A stretch of 64,000 nucleotides of DNA from Sporodiniella umbellata (lineage: Eukaryota; Mucoromycota; Mucoromycetes; Mucorales; Rhizopodaceae): the NCBI GenBank assembly GCA_025677835.1, contig JAIXMR010000031.1, positions 1 to 64,000 of the forward strand. Direction: 5' to 3'. Positions 50,028 to 60,783 of this stretch are shown here, one piece after another (the first letter of the stretch is position 1; the number at the start of each line of letters is the position of its first letter). The position numbers were made by a program, and so were the translations under genes. A model generated the notes under the pieces. That model was not told the DNA's origin and did no database searches. It saw nothing but the letters and a program-made list of their open reading frames with translations.

Positions 50028-51345
50028 ATGTCTTATTACGACAGAGAAAGAGACCGTGACAGTAATAGAGGAAGAGATAGAGATAAGACAAATCCATGCA
50101 GACTTTATGTTGGTATGTTTGTAAAGTGTTTTAGCGCCACTTTTTTTTTTTTTGACTATAGGGTTTATTAGGCAATGTTAGTCGCTATGTTCGTGAAAAA
50201 GACATTAGAGACCTTTTCTCAAAATATGGAAGAATTAGAGATTTGATTTTGAGAGTAAACTTTAAACACATAAAATTTTTCTGTAGGCTCATTGTCTCTT
50301 CCCCTTTTTTTTGTTAGGAATATTATGCCTTTGTAGAGTTTGATGTAAGTGAAAGACGATGAAAAAGACAGTTTTTTTTTTTTTTGAAAAAAGAATGAAA
50401 AAAAGAACTGGTGCCTAACCTCTGATTTTAATAGGACGTTAGAGACGCAGAAGATGCTACCAAAGAACTTGATGGTTATAAACTCGAAGGCGATAGACTT
50501 ATTGTCCATGTTGCAAACGTTGCTCGTAGTCGTGCTGGCCGTAATTCTGATCGTGAAGACCGAGATCGTGACAGCCGTCGTCGCGATGACAGCCGTGATC
50601 GAGATCAAGGATACAGATCTAATAGAAGAGGAGAAACTAACGATCCTGATAGATGTTACAACTGTGGAGAATTTGGTATGTTCTTATATTCTGATGATTT
50701 CTTGAATCTGCTTTAACTTTTTTTCTGTAGGGCATATGTAAGTGGAAAAAGAAACACACAAGCGTTTTTTATTAAACAACCAATTCTTTTTGTACAATGA
50801 GACAGTGCTAATGAATGGTAAGTAATATTCTTTTCTATTATCAACAAAGCTAAACTAATGACTTCATTCAACCATATAGTCCTTTGCCAAAAGGAAGGTA
50901 AGCAACAATTTGCTTCATTTTTTTTTACCATATTAAATACAAAACCACTCTAGCGGTGAACGCGCTATGAGATTCCAGAAAGGGGTATGCTTGTAAGTCT
51001 CAGAATAGAAGCTTTTATCTTTTAGTTTGCGTATATCTACTTACAAACAAATAGCGAATGTGGACAAACTGGTCATCGTGCTCGTGAATGCCCGTAAGTC
51101 TTAGGAAGCTCAAATTACAACATAGTGTCTTATCGGTCTTTTCTTAAAAAAAAAATAGGAACAGAGGTGGCTCTTCTAGACGCTCTAGATCACGCAGTCC
51201 TCCTAGACGTTCAAGAAGATCAGCAAGTCCCCGTCGCGGTCGTTCCCGTAGTCGTTCCCTAAGAAATCGCTCCGAAAGCCCAAAATACCGCCGTTCCTCA
51301 AGCTCACGCAGGGACCGCTCTAACAGTAGAATGGAAAGAGATTAA
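50028..51345 (+). CDS. SR splicing factor: RRM, two CCHC knuckles, RS domain
   Basis: Predicted splicing regulator that binds pre-mRNA. A basic-acidic RD-rich N-terminus (MSYYDRERDRDSNRGRDRDK) leads to an RRM reading CRLYVGNVSRYVREKDIRDL, ILREYYAFVEFDDVRDAEDA and LIVHVANVARSR. Two zinc knuckles follow, CYNCGEFGHIANEC and CFECGQTGHRAREC (both C-x2-C-x4-H-x4-C). The tail is an Arg/Ser-rich RS domain (RRSRSRSPPRRSRRSASPRR onward) to 51345. One RRM with two knuckles and RS resembles plant RS2Z proteins; animal SRSF7 has one. The gene is cut into about ten exons, with exons of 7 nt (50731-50737), 12 nt (50806-50817) and 18 nt (50880-50897) in the first knuckle region, then 50954-50992 and 51055-51093. 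Confidence 0.92.
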
Positions 51346-52272
51346 TTTCGTCAAGTGTCCCCAATAAACGTTTAAATTTGTGAATGAATGTATTTGTGTC
51401 GAAATGATGTCTGTTTCAATACAAAAAAAACGCTTTTGTTGTTTGTTCGCGTGCCGGTTTGTTCGTGTAGATCAATGGTTACAAAGGTGTTGCTCAGAAA
51501 GTCGTCATTCCAAATCGCCATCGATTATGGCTTTATATCTATTGGTTTTGTTATACGTGGTTTCGTTTATCTGTTAGCTTAAATTTTCTCCTAGTTAATA
51601 AATTCTGCATAACTCATAAATACCAAGAATAGAATCTGAAAGAATAACAATGAAAAAATGCCTTTACCAATGATAATTAAATTCCTAAAAGTAATAGTTT
51701 CGATGTTTACAATCTTTTTACTGTGGTCATAGAAAAAGAAAAAGAGGAATTGAGAGGTACTACATACATGTGATCCATCAGCTGTTGCTATAATTTTTTT
51801 TAATTATCATTGTTAATCTTTTTTATCTGAAGAATACACATAGTATAAGCTTTCCTTATTGGCCCGCCTTAGCCCTGACCCCTTTGCCCCTTTACTATAT
51901 CGATCATCTTTGCTACTGCAAGAATGTTAGTTTATGCTACATCCAATGTACACAAATGGTTGCTACATTTGCTTTAAATCAAGTCAGTATCTGTTACAAT
52001 ATCATGTACAAAATGTTTGGATTAATACTTTTTGCTTTAAACAAACAAACACACCAACCCACAAGTCTTAACCTTTAATTAAATTCTTACTCTGAGGTAG
52101 AAGAATCCCAAAAACACGGCCAGGGGGAAAACTATGAAATTTTAATTTAGCAAGTCAGAGCTTTGGTATTCTACGTGAAAAAAAAAAATACTATAAAAGA
52201 AAACCAGTTTTGAATCAAAACAGAATATTATCAAACTCTCATAACAACAAAACAAACAACTTCATCTCTAAT
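51346..52272. other. intergenic, promoter of secreted repeat protein
   Basis: About 0.9 kb. Near its right end a TATA-like ACTATAAAAGA (52190-52200) lies about 75 bp before the start codon of the secreted-protein gene, a strong core-promoter candidate. No other gene is supported. Confidence 0.6.
52190..52200 (+). promoter_or_regulatory. TATA box candidate
   Basis: ACTATAAAAGA preceded by an A run, at a sensible distance from the ATG at 52273 with an A-rich leader in between. A clean TATA box is typical of strongly and conditionally expressed fungal genes. Confidence 0.6.
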
Positions 52273-53370
52273 ATGGTCCGTCTTACTTACTTGTGTATTA
52301 CCTTCCTTGCTGTTATTGCTGCTACTTCTGCTGCCCCAACCCCATGTTATAACGGGGCTTCTGTTGCTTGCCACGCTGATACCTCTATTCAACAAGACCC
52401 TGTGCCTGCTGTAACTAAGCCTCTTGATAACGAAAACAATAACCCTTCAGACTCAAAAGAAGGGTGCTCTAACGAAAATAGCTCTGGCGAAGAATTCAAT
52501 GAATCTGGGGAAGAAACTAATGAATCCAATAACGAAGCCAATAGTGCTAATGGATCAGACAAAGAAGCTGAAAATTCAAAGGAAAAAGGTGACCTTATCA
52601 GTATTTTGGATGGAGCAAATATTGTCAATGGTGGTGTAGATTTGAGCAACATAGCCAATAAAGCCGTCAGGGGCTCTTTGAGAAGACGAGGACTTGTTAG
52701 CGTTTTCAAAGGGGGTAATGTCATCAATGGCTGCCTTAAAGCTAATGATCTGGCCAATAATGCTGTAAAAGTTGACCGGTCCAAAAGAAGTGTAATCGAT
52801 GCATTGGATGGCTTCAACGTAGTCGATGGTGACACTTCCCTAACAAATACACTTAATGACCCCGTCGATGTTGTCTTGAAAAAGAGAGATACAGTCGATG
52901 CTTTGACAAATGGCAATGTCATCAATGGTGGACTGGACGTGCATAATGTAGCTGGGAACATCGCTCATGTCACAACAAGCAAAAGAAGTGTAATTGATGC
53001 ATTGGATGGCTTCAACGTAGTCGATGGTGACACTTCCCTAACAAATACACTTAATGACCCCGTCGATGTTGTCTTGAAAAAGAGAGATACAGTCGATGCT
53101 TTGACAAATGGCAATGTCATCAATGGTGGACTGGACGTGCATAATGTAGCTGGGAACATCGCTCATGTCACAACAAGCAAAAGAAGTGTAATTGATGCAT
53201 TGGATGGCTTCAACGTAGTCGATGGTGACACTTCCCTAACAAATACACTTAATGATGTCGCCCACGCGTCTTTGAGCAAAAAAGATGCTTTTAGCGTCTT
53301 GGATGACGGTAGCATTGTCGATGGAGGCGTAGGAGTACAATCTGACGACTTCACTACTGATTTTGACTAA
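52273..53370 (+). CDS. secreted repeat protein with Kex2-type sites (KEP candidate)
   Basis: Intronless 365-residue protein. I took the ATG at 52273 because it starts a clear signal peptide (MVRLTYLCITFLAVIAATSA, then APTP). Residues about 45-105 are an acidic Asn/Glu/Ser-rich pro-region. From residue 107 to the end there are eight repeats with an exact 33-residue period. Seven boundaries carry basic pairs: RRR 137-139, KR 171-172, KKR 203-205, KR 237-238, KKR 269-271, KR 303-304 and KK 336-337. Each unit has a core such as ALDGFNVVDGD or ALTNGNVINGG. Processing by kexin would release about 30-residue peptides, which is the definition of fungal KEP precursors (pheromone, Rep1 and toxin-type peptides belong there). 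The function of these peptides is unknown. A structural, uncleaved wall protein is the alternative. Confidence 0.8.
   Translation: MVRLTYLCITFLAVIAATSAAPTPCYNGASVACHADTSIQQDPVPAVTKPLDNENNNPSDSKEGCSNENSSGEEFNESGEETNESNNEANSANGSDKEAENSKEKGDLISILDGANIVNGGVDLSNIANKAVRGSLRRRGLVSVFKGGNVINGCLKANDLANNAVKVDRSKRSVIDALDGFNVVDGDTSLTNTLNDPVDVVLKKRDTVDALTNGNVINGGLDVHNVAGNIAHVTTSKRSVIDALDGFNVVDGDTSLTNTLNDPVDVVLKKRDTVDALTNGNVINGGLDVHNVAGNIAHVTTSKRSVIDALDGFNVVDGDTSLTNTLNDVAHASLSKKDAFSVLDDGSIVDGGVGVQSDDFTTDFD
52783..53178 (+). repeat. 198-bp tandem repeat inside secreted-protein gene
   Basis: Two 198-bp units (52783-52980 and 52981-53178), nearly identical (one difference seen, ATCGAT against ATTGAT), plus a partial third from 53179 that diverges after about 85 bp. 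Each unit codes one pair of 33-residue repeats. Confidence 0.93.
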
Positions 53371-53898
53371 ATTCTTGGCCTCTTTCATTGATTCAAGCAC
53401 TTCACTGCATTCTTATCATGGCTTCATTATCTTTATAAATCACATTACTATCATCTAACCATTAGACAATAAAACGTTTATGTTTTTATTCTTAATATGT
53501 TTTCCTTGAAACTTTTAGTTTTTATCAGCTGATATACAATTATACACGAAATTTAAAGTCGAATGTTGTTGCATACAGGAACACGTCTCTATCCTATTTA
53601 ATCTAAGAAAACTTCAAAACAAACCAGAATCTATTTCTTTCTACACTTCTTATAAAGACTAGTGTTTTATTTTTATATGTTGTATAGTATTTGCCTTGGT
53701 CAGCAATACTTATCTTTCAGATGTATTGCCTCTTCTATTTTAAACAAATTCTAAAATAGAAAACTATCTTAAACCCCAAATTAAGACTAAACTTTTATAG
53801 AAATACACGATTTTATTGGTTAGAGACATCTTCCATAGGGTTATGTATATATGCATTTATAATCAATTAGTGCGGTTTATTATAGAATACAGATAAGC
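53371..53898. other. intergenic between convergent genes
   Basis: 3' flanks of the secreted-protein gene (AATAAA at about 53468) and of the small minus-strand gene. No gene seen. Confidence 0.55.
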
Positions 53899-54284
53899 TC
53901 AAGCATCCGGAGCATTATCAGCAGCTTCTTTTAGTCTTGCCAATCGATCTCGGTTTCTTTTCAATAAAACTCTGTTTACATTATTTCTTTCAATCTCGTT
54001 CATTTCATGCCAGTTGTTAATTCTACTGATCGTTCCATTCTCATTGATAACTTTTTCAAAATCATTTTATTGATCTTAATGTGGCTTGATTTCTTTCACA
54101 ATAAAAATATTATAAACTTACCAACAGGTCCGAGCTCTTTTAGTTTAAATGTATCATTTATATCTACTGATCTAACTGTTTCTTCAGCGGTTGATGGGAG
54201 AGCAAGAACTGGCTTCTTTTTTTCTGATGAGGTCGACATTTTGGCTGATTTTTGAAATTGTCTTTGAATTACTCTTGAAAACAT
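53899..54284 (-). CDS. small conserved-looking protein, possibly mitochondrial
   Basis: Two exons, about 54122-54284 and 53899-54043. The join gives KLKELGPV-VINENGTISRIN and then NWHEMNEIERNNVNRVLLKR and NRDRLARLKEAAD; about 102-109 residues. The N-terminus MFSRVIQRQFQKSAKM is basic and amphipathic, like a mitochondrial presequence, with a second Met at residue 16. The LGP-V-x-x-G-x-x-x-R-I-x-N-W-x-E-M-x-x-x-E-R pattern reminds me of short fungal proteins of unknown function, but I cannot name the family. The intron has a GTAAGT donor. Confidence 0.65.
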
Positions 54285-55636
54285 TCAGAGAAATATAGTT
54301 TATACTTTTTTTTGTTTTCTAGAAGTTTTTCAAGTTGCACAATTTTTTTTTTTTAAGAACATTTTTACTCCAGTAAATACGAACGTTTAGGCTTTGTATC
54401 ACAAAAAGTGTTCCTCTATAAGGACAATAGAAAGATATTCCTGTTGCCTTAAAACCAAGTTATTTTTAGGTTTAAAAGCCTTGCAAAAAACAAAGGTAGG
54501 TATGTACCTGGATTTAACCCAACTTTAAAGCCTAGCTCGTTGTTGAACTTTGTGCAAAAGTATAACTGCCATATGAAAAAAGCATAGCCTATCAAAGTCG
54601 CATCAAATTAAAGCAAAAAGACATTGCATTCTGTTTTTGTTTTTTTTTTTTTTTTTAACGAACGTTATAGTTTTTAAAATACTACATTTAGCGTATTGAT
54701 TTTGAAAATTTTTGCCTTGACCCTCCTTACTTCAGATCAGCATTTCTATGCATCGGAATAAGTAGAGATAAGGAGAAATATATACAGATCCTGTTTCTTG
54801 TCACAGTAAATATCAAGGTAATATGATGATATATAACTCTCAAAAACAAAACAAATAAGTATAAAAATGACACTGCATTTTTTTTTTTCAATTTCAGAGT
54901 ACGGTGAGCTCCGTTCTGTTTGCACTAAACTAATGGCTATGTATATACTTGTAGAATCACTATCAGGAATCCTTCTTTTCTGTATAGGGTTGTGGAATAC
55001 TACCAAGCTATAAAATAAAGCATTCACAAAAAAAAAAAAAACAGTTTTTTATAACCTATTCTCTTTCTATGATATCAAAGGTCAGGCAGAGGCAAAGCAC
55101 TTGTTTTGTTTCGTGCGACAAAAAAAAAAGGACTGGCTTTAATTTTATTAAAAACATCTATGACGGAAATCGGCTCCTGTCTAAACAAATAGTTATAACT
55201 GAAGGGGGAAGGCCGAAACGCTTTGTAAATTTTTACAAAACTCAAACAAACAAAAACAAAATATGAGTTACTTATCCATAACTAGTTTTAAAATTAATAG
55301 CTGGATTCTTTTACTTTCTTTAAAAAAGCTAGGGATGTTTCTTTGTGCCGTTTCTAAAGATGAAATTTTTTCTTCCAAAAATTTTTTTGTAGCTACAAGA
55401 ACTAAGCAAAAAAAGAAAAAGAAAAGAAAGCACGCTATTCAGGCTTGCGATTGAATGACGGCCTTGCCATGATGAAGAGTCACTCTGTTGGATTTTACTG
55501 TGATCTAAGTCTATAGGTCTTTCAAAGACTGATTTTTAAACACAGATGCTTCTTTATTTCGTTCTCAGTATGCTATTTAAGCAAAGCTGGTCGTTCTTCC
55601 TTTTCTATTTTTTTCTTCTTCTTTTCACTCTATAAA
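54285..55636. other. intergenic region
   Basis: About 1.35 kb. Long poly-T/poly-A runs (54340-54355, 54637-54657, 55028-55041). Two overlapping plus-strand ORFs (55069-55454) are Lys-rich by virtue of A runs and are not credible. The promoter of the kinase gene should lie at the right end. Confidence 0.5.
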
Positions 55637-57029
55637 ATGACCCACCAAAACCCCTTTGTAAAAAAAGTATTAGCCTTGTTTAAAAAAACGCACGAGGAAG
55701 AAGGACAAAAGTACCCATCAGATCTTACCAAAAAATACACTATATGCGAAAAACAACTTGGCGTTGGCTCTTTTGCAGTTGTAAAAGAATGTATCAACGT
55801 GTCTACTGGCGAACATTGTGCAGTCAAAATTATCTTGAAAAAAGCTATTGCAGGTAAATTCAAAAAAAAAAAAAAAAAAAAAAGTACTTATTTAAACTCC
55901 CTTGGATAATAGGAAAACAGCATATGCTAGATAGCGAAATAGGTATGAAGAACCATTGAGAAAGTTACTTTTTTATATATATAAATATATACTAAGCCTA
56001 GACTAGATATTTTCAAGAAAGTCCGTCATCAAAACATTGTCTCTCTACATGATATCTATGAGTCGGATGATGCAGTATATATCGTTACTGACCTTTGCAC
56101 TGGAGGCGAGCTGTTTCAACGTATTGTTGAGAGGGGTACCTACACTGAAGTTATGGCTGCTGACCTTGTCCGTCAAATGCTTGAGGGGCTAAGGTATTTG
56201 CATTCTCAAGATGTAAGCTGTGGCCCAACATATAGTACTAGTTTTTGTTTACTAATATTAAATGTATAGATTGTACACAGAGATATCAAACCCGAAAATG
56301 TAGGCTATATATGAATACAAACTACCAAGATCATAGAACTAATTCATTACCAGTTATTATTCAAAACAACGGAAGAAGACTCAGATCTGTTAATTACGGA
56401 TTTCGGTCTCTCGAAACTTCTAAAAGACCATGACCAGGTATTGACAACAGCTTGTGGTACACCAGGATATGTTGCTCCCGAAGTTTTACTTGGTACTGGA
56501 CATGGAACACCTGTTGATATTTGGAGTGTTGGCGTGATTATGGTAAGAAATCTTTTGTATATCGGTTGGGCAAGTACCTAAGCCTAAAACGGCTCCCATT
56601 ATAGTACACTCTTTTAAGCGGATATACCCCATTTTATGGAGAGGATCAAAATGAACTGTTTGACGAAATTATAAAAGGAAAGTATCAGTTCGATGAAGAG
56701 TATTGGTCAGATATCTCCGACGAAGGTAGGTTTACGCATACACGGGAAGGGAAGAAAAGTACGTTAATTGTGTGCAAATAGCCATGAACTTGATCGACAG
56801 AATGCTTGCTCATGACCCCAAGGAACGCATCACAGCTGAAGAAGCATTGGACGACCCTTGGATCACAAGCAATGAAAATAGCGGTGTCAATTTGGCACCT
56901 AATGTTCGTAAAGGTATCAACAGCCGCCGTGCTCTCAACTCTGTTGTTACAGTTGTTGCAGCTATCAACAAAATGAGAGTTCGTCACCCATTAGCTGACT
57001 CGGATGAGGAAGAAAGAAAGGAAGAATAG
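55637..57029 (+). CDS. Ca2+/calmodulin-dependent protein kinase, CaMKI-like
   Basis: Ser/Thr kinase of the CaMK group. Exons from 55637 join to give the full kinase domain: glycine loop LGVGSFAVVKE, Lys in CAVKIILKKAI, catalytic loop IVHRDIKPENLLFK, DFG in LLITDFGLSKLL, activation segment LTTACGTPGYVAPEVLLGTG, WSVGVIMYTLLSGYTPFYGE and ERITAEEALDDPWI. Seven or more introns; one follows the A-rich donor region at 55853-55910. The C-terminal exon (ALNSVVTVVAAINKMR) has the basic-hydrophobic spacing of an autoinhibitory/calmodulin-binding helix. About 370 residues, the size of fungal Cmk1/Cmk2. Which paralogue it is cannot be set. Confidence 0.93.
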
Positions 57030-57561
57030 AATAAAACCAAACGATTGATTAAAAAAGAATCGTTCATTGTAAAATCGATACACCCATAAAATTCTAGAGT
57101 ATTTGTATTTGGGTTGAAGGCAGATATATTTTTTTTTGAAAAAAAAAAAAAAAAAAAACAGCTACCATTTGAGTGTTGCTTAGGCCTGAGTGTTTGGAAA
57201 TCAGCTTTGGATGTACACCACCTAATACTCTAGACTCCACCTTGCTTCTTTTTGTAGATACCACTAGAAAAAACCTCAATTATATACACCCAACCTTCTT
57301 CGTTTTCTTCTTTGTATTTTTGGCAGCGTATCATATACAAAGATTCTCATACATGAGAAGTAGGAAGTTACAAGAAAAAAGCTGTATAAGTCTTGAAATA
57401 CTGCTTCATGTAATTTTTGCTGACCTCTAATCATAGACACGGTATTGTATACTGTACAACATGCCTTTTTTTCTATTTATTTTGTCTCTTTTCTCGTTTT
57501 TTTTCTTTTTATTTTGTTTCAACATATATTTTTCCCAATCTATAGCCAGGCTCCAATAGTT
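57030..57561. other. intergenic region
   Basis: Begins with the kinase 3' flank, then an A tract of about 20 nt (57139-57158). ORFs here are short and featureless. The T-rich end (57460-57545) may be a leader for the small gene at 57562. Confidence 0.5.
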
Positions 57562-57913
57562 ATGTATTATTTCTCATCAAGCTACCATAGTAATGGTATG
57601 CCGCTTACACCCAACAGTATCTCGCCTTCAAGTCTGAGAGAGTGTTCATTAAAAGAAAATCTAGTAGAGACACCAGATCGACCTGAGGCAGCTATCGATT
57701 ATCCACAAGAAATAACATGGCTCTTTTTTAAAGACAATCAGTGGGTGCCTTTTCAGTATAACAACCACTACAAGATAGAGCAAGCATTTACTTTAGGAGG
57801 TAATTTTTGCCATTACACTCAAAATTAGTTTGAAACCTAAGTGCCTTTAAGGAATTTATGTAGATATAAAAGGCAAGAAAACAACGTATGTACAATATAT
57901 ATATAGGGATTAA
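57562..57913 (+). CDS. small WWE-like domain protein, possibly truncated
   Basis: Two exons, about 57562-57799 and 57851-57913, joining FTLGG to IYVDIKGKKTTYVQYIY; about 99 residues. The second half, ITWLFFKDNQWVPFQYNNHY followed by KIEQAFTLGG, has the W-x-F-x-x-x-x-x-W-x-P-F and IE-A spacing of WWE domains and of the N-terminal region of DDHD phospholipases. The rest of such a phospholipase is absent, so this is either a stand-alone small protein or the remains of a larger gene. Ser-rich N-terminus. Low certainty. Confidence 0.4.
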
Positions 57914-59459
<1,546 letters not shown>

Positions 59460-60419
59460 TTATTGTGAAGCAACAAGGTTTTCCTTCAGGTGTATAAGGC
59501 TAATCAAAGTGTCATTTGTTTTTGTACAAACGTTTCTTTCTCTACCAAGTTTGCTGATATAGCCGTTGATATATTTAATCTCTGTCAATTTACCACTTCT
59601 GATATCCTGTAAAGTTGAACAGCTGTTTTCACTGCTACTTTTCACTACTGAGTTGACTGCCTCGATCATAGAATCCAAACTCTCGTTAGGTAAATCGTTT
59701 TTGAAAACAGACCACGCTTCTTCACAGACTGACCTTACCAGGCTCTGTCCATTAGAATCAAGCAATATCTTATTTTGTCCGTCAACCAGACCGGCTACAG
59801 CATTAATGCTTGAGTTGGCAAATAACTTCTTTAAAGCTTTCTTATAAAGCTGATCCCAAGGCAAGCACTGAGCTCGAAAATCGGGGATTTGACTGATGGC
59901 CTCTGTCAGCTTATACTTGCATTCAGCTGTCTCTGGATAACGGGCCATGGTCAGTAGTTCTGGTAACTCGGATAATGTATTAAGTCTTATATCAAACTGA
60001 GATAGCCTTTCAACGCCGTGTAAATTGACCCCGAGGTATAGAGAAGGCACATTTCCTTTTGACCAAACATTTTCTATCACTTCGTCTACAATACCCATAC
60101 CGTTTTGTAGGAATAGAACGCTACTGCAAGTTGATAAATAAGGAGCAATTGATGATATTGCTTCTAGTGTGTTTTGTGCTTTGGTAGTCACAATGAGCGA
60201 AGTGATAGGACCTTGGTGGCTGTCCAAACTGGCCACTTCAAAGCCAGTGATATGCTCCACCTTATCCCCCTGGCGACATACGATCCTGCTTCCTCTTTTC
60301 GCAAATTCGTCTATATGAGAGCGCGATCGTAATAGAAGAGACACGTTGTGATTGCTTTTTTTTAGAGTGAAAGCGATATGACACCCTATGGCGCCTGTCC
60401 CCAGAATGTGAATATTCAT
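59460..60419 (-). CDS. PAN5: 2-dehydropantoate 2-reductase (ketopantoate reductase)
   Basis: NADPH-dependent reduction of ketopantoate to pantoate in pantothenate/CoA synthesis. Single exon, 319 residues. The N-terminal Rossmann motif is MNIHILGTGAIGCHIAFTLK (GxGxxG with PanE/ApbA spacing). It is followed by SLIVTTKAQNT and SVLFLQNGMGIVDEV, with the family's KA-x-NT and Q-NG-G segments. In the C-domain, LYKKALKKLFANSSINAVAG holds the conserved Lys-x(n)-N-x-x-N/A helix. STLQDIRSGKLTEIKYINGY is the S-x-x-QD-x-x-x-x-x-TEI-x-x-x-NG signature near the active site. The start overlaps the stop of a small upstream ORF by the ATGA arrangement. It is divergent from ERB1. Confidence 0.93.
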   Translation of the reverse strand: MNIHILGTGAIGCHIAFTLKKSNHNVSLLLRSRSHIDEFAKRGSRIVCRQGDKVEHITGFEVASLDSHQGPITSLIVTTKAQNTLEAISSIAPYLSTCSSVLFLQNGMGIVDEVIENVWSKGNVPSLYLGVNLHGVERLSQFDIRLNTLSELPELLTMARYPETAECKYKLTEAISQIPDFRAQCLPWDQLYKKALKKLFANSSINAVAGLVDGQNKILLDSNGQSLVRSVCEEAWSVFKNDLPNESLDSMIEAVNSVVKSSSENSCSTLQDIRSGKLTEIKYINGYISKLGRERNVCTKTNDTLISLIHLKENLVASQ

Positions 60420-60622
60420 CTTTCCTCACTTCCTTTATTTTTTGAAAGAAAAAGCCAGGCTGCTACAGCAAAAGACGTGCTGATAAAGACCAATTTGCGC
60501 TGACCTTCAAAATATTCGCCCCGAATCCAATATAATTTTGCCTCAACAGAAAACATGGCTAAAAGCAAGCCAAATATGTGAGTAGTACATTGTATGTACG
60601 TCTTTTGCCAAATCAATGTCAC
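60416..60622 (-). CDS. small membrane-like ORF overlapping PAN5 start
   Basis: 68 codons ending in the TGA that overlaps the PAN5 ATG. One hydrophobic segment near the end (KLVFISTSFAVAAWLFLSKN) could span a membrane. An internal Met (residue 23, with a better context) would give 46 residues. It must sit in the PAN5 leader, given only about 160 bp to the ERB1 start. It could be a regulatory upstream ORF, a real second product, or chance. A possible leader intron (GTACAT to TTTTAG) would remove its N-terminus. Confidence 0.3.
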   Translation of the reverse strand: MTLIWQKTYIQCTTHIFGLLLAMFSVEAKLYWIRGEYFEGQRKLVFISTSFAVAAWLFLSKNKGSEER

Positions 60623-60783
60623 AAGAAAAAAGCGCTACAAAACAGGTCAGGTAAATAGGGTCTAGTTCAATCTCCTACAATTTGAATAGCATAATAAACG
60701 TGACTTGCTTTCTAAAAGCCACTCAGTTTGTACATTCAAGATTCATTCTTTTTTTTTTACAAAGCTTCATTATTTTCTTCACC

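Noticed and set aside
52783..53264. CRISPR-like array
   Set aside because: The 198-bp units are directly adjacent coding repeats without spacers, in a eukaryotic gene.
52389..53354. Minus-strand ORFs with repeated Ser/Thr/Leu-rich peptides
   Set aside because: Antisense shadow of the secreted repeat protein; the signal peptide, TATA box and dibasic sites are all on the plus strand.
55069..55454. Two overlapping Lys-rich ORFs upstream of the CaM kinase
   Set aside because: Lys comes from A runs; frames end at random and no motif is present.
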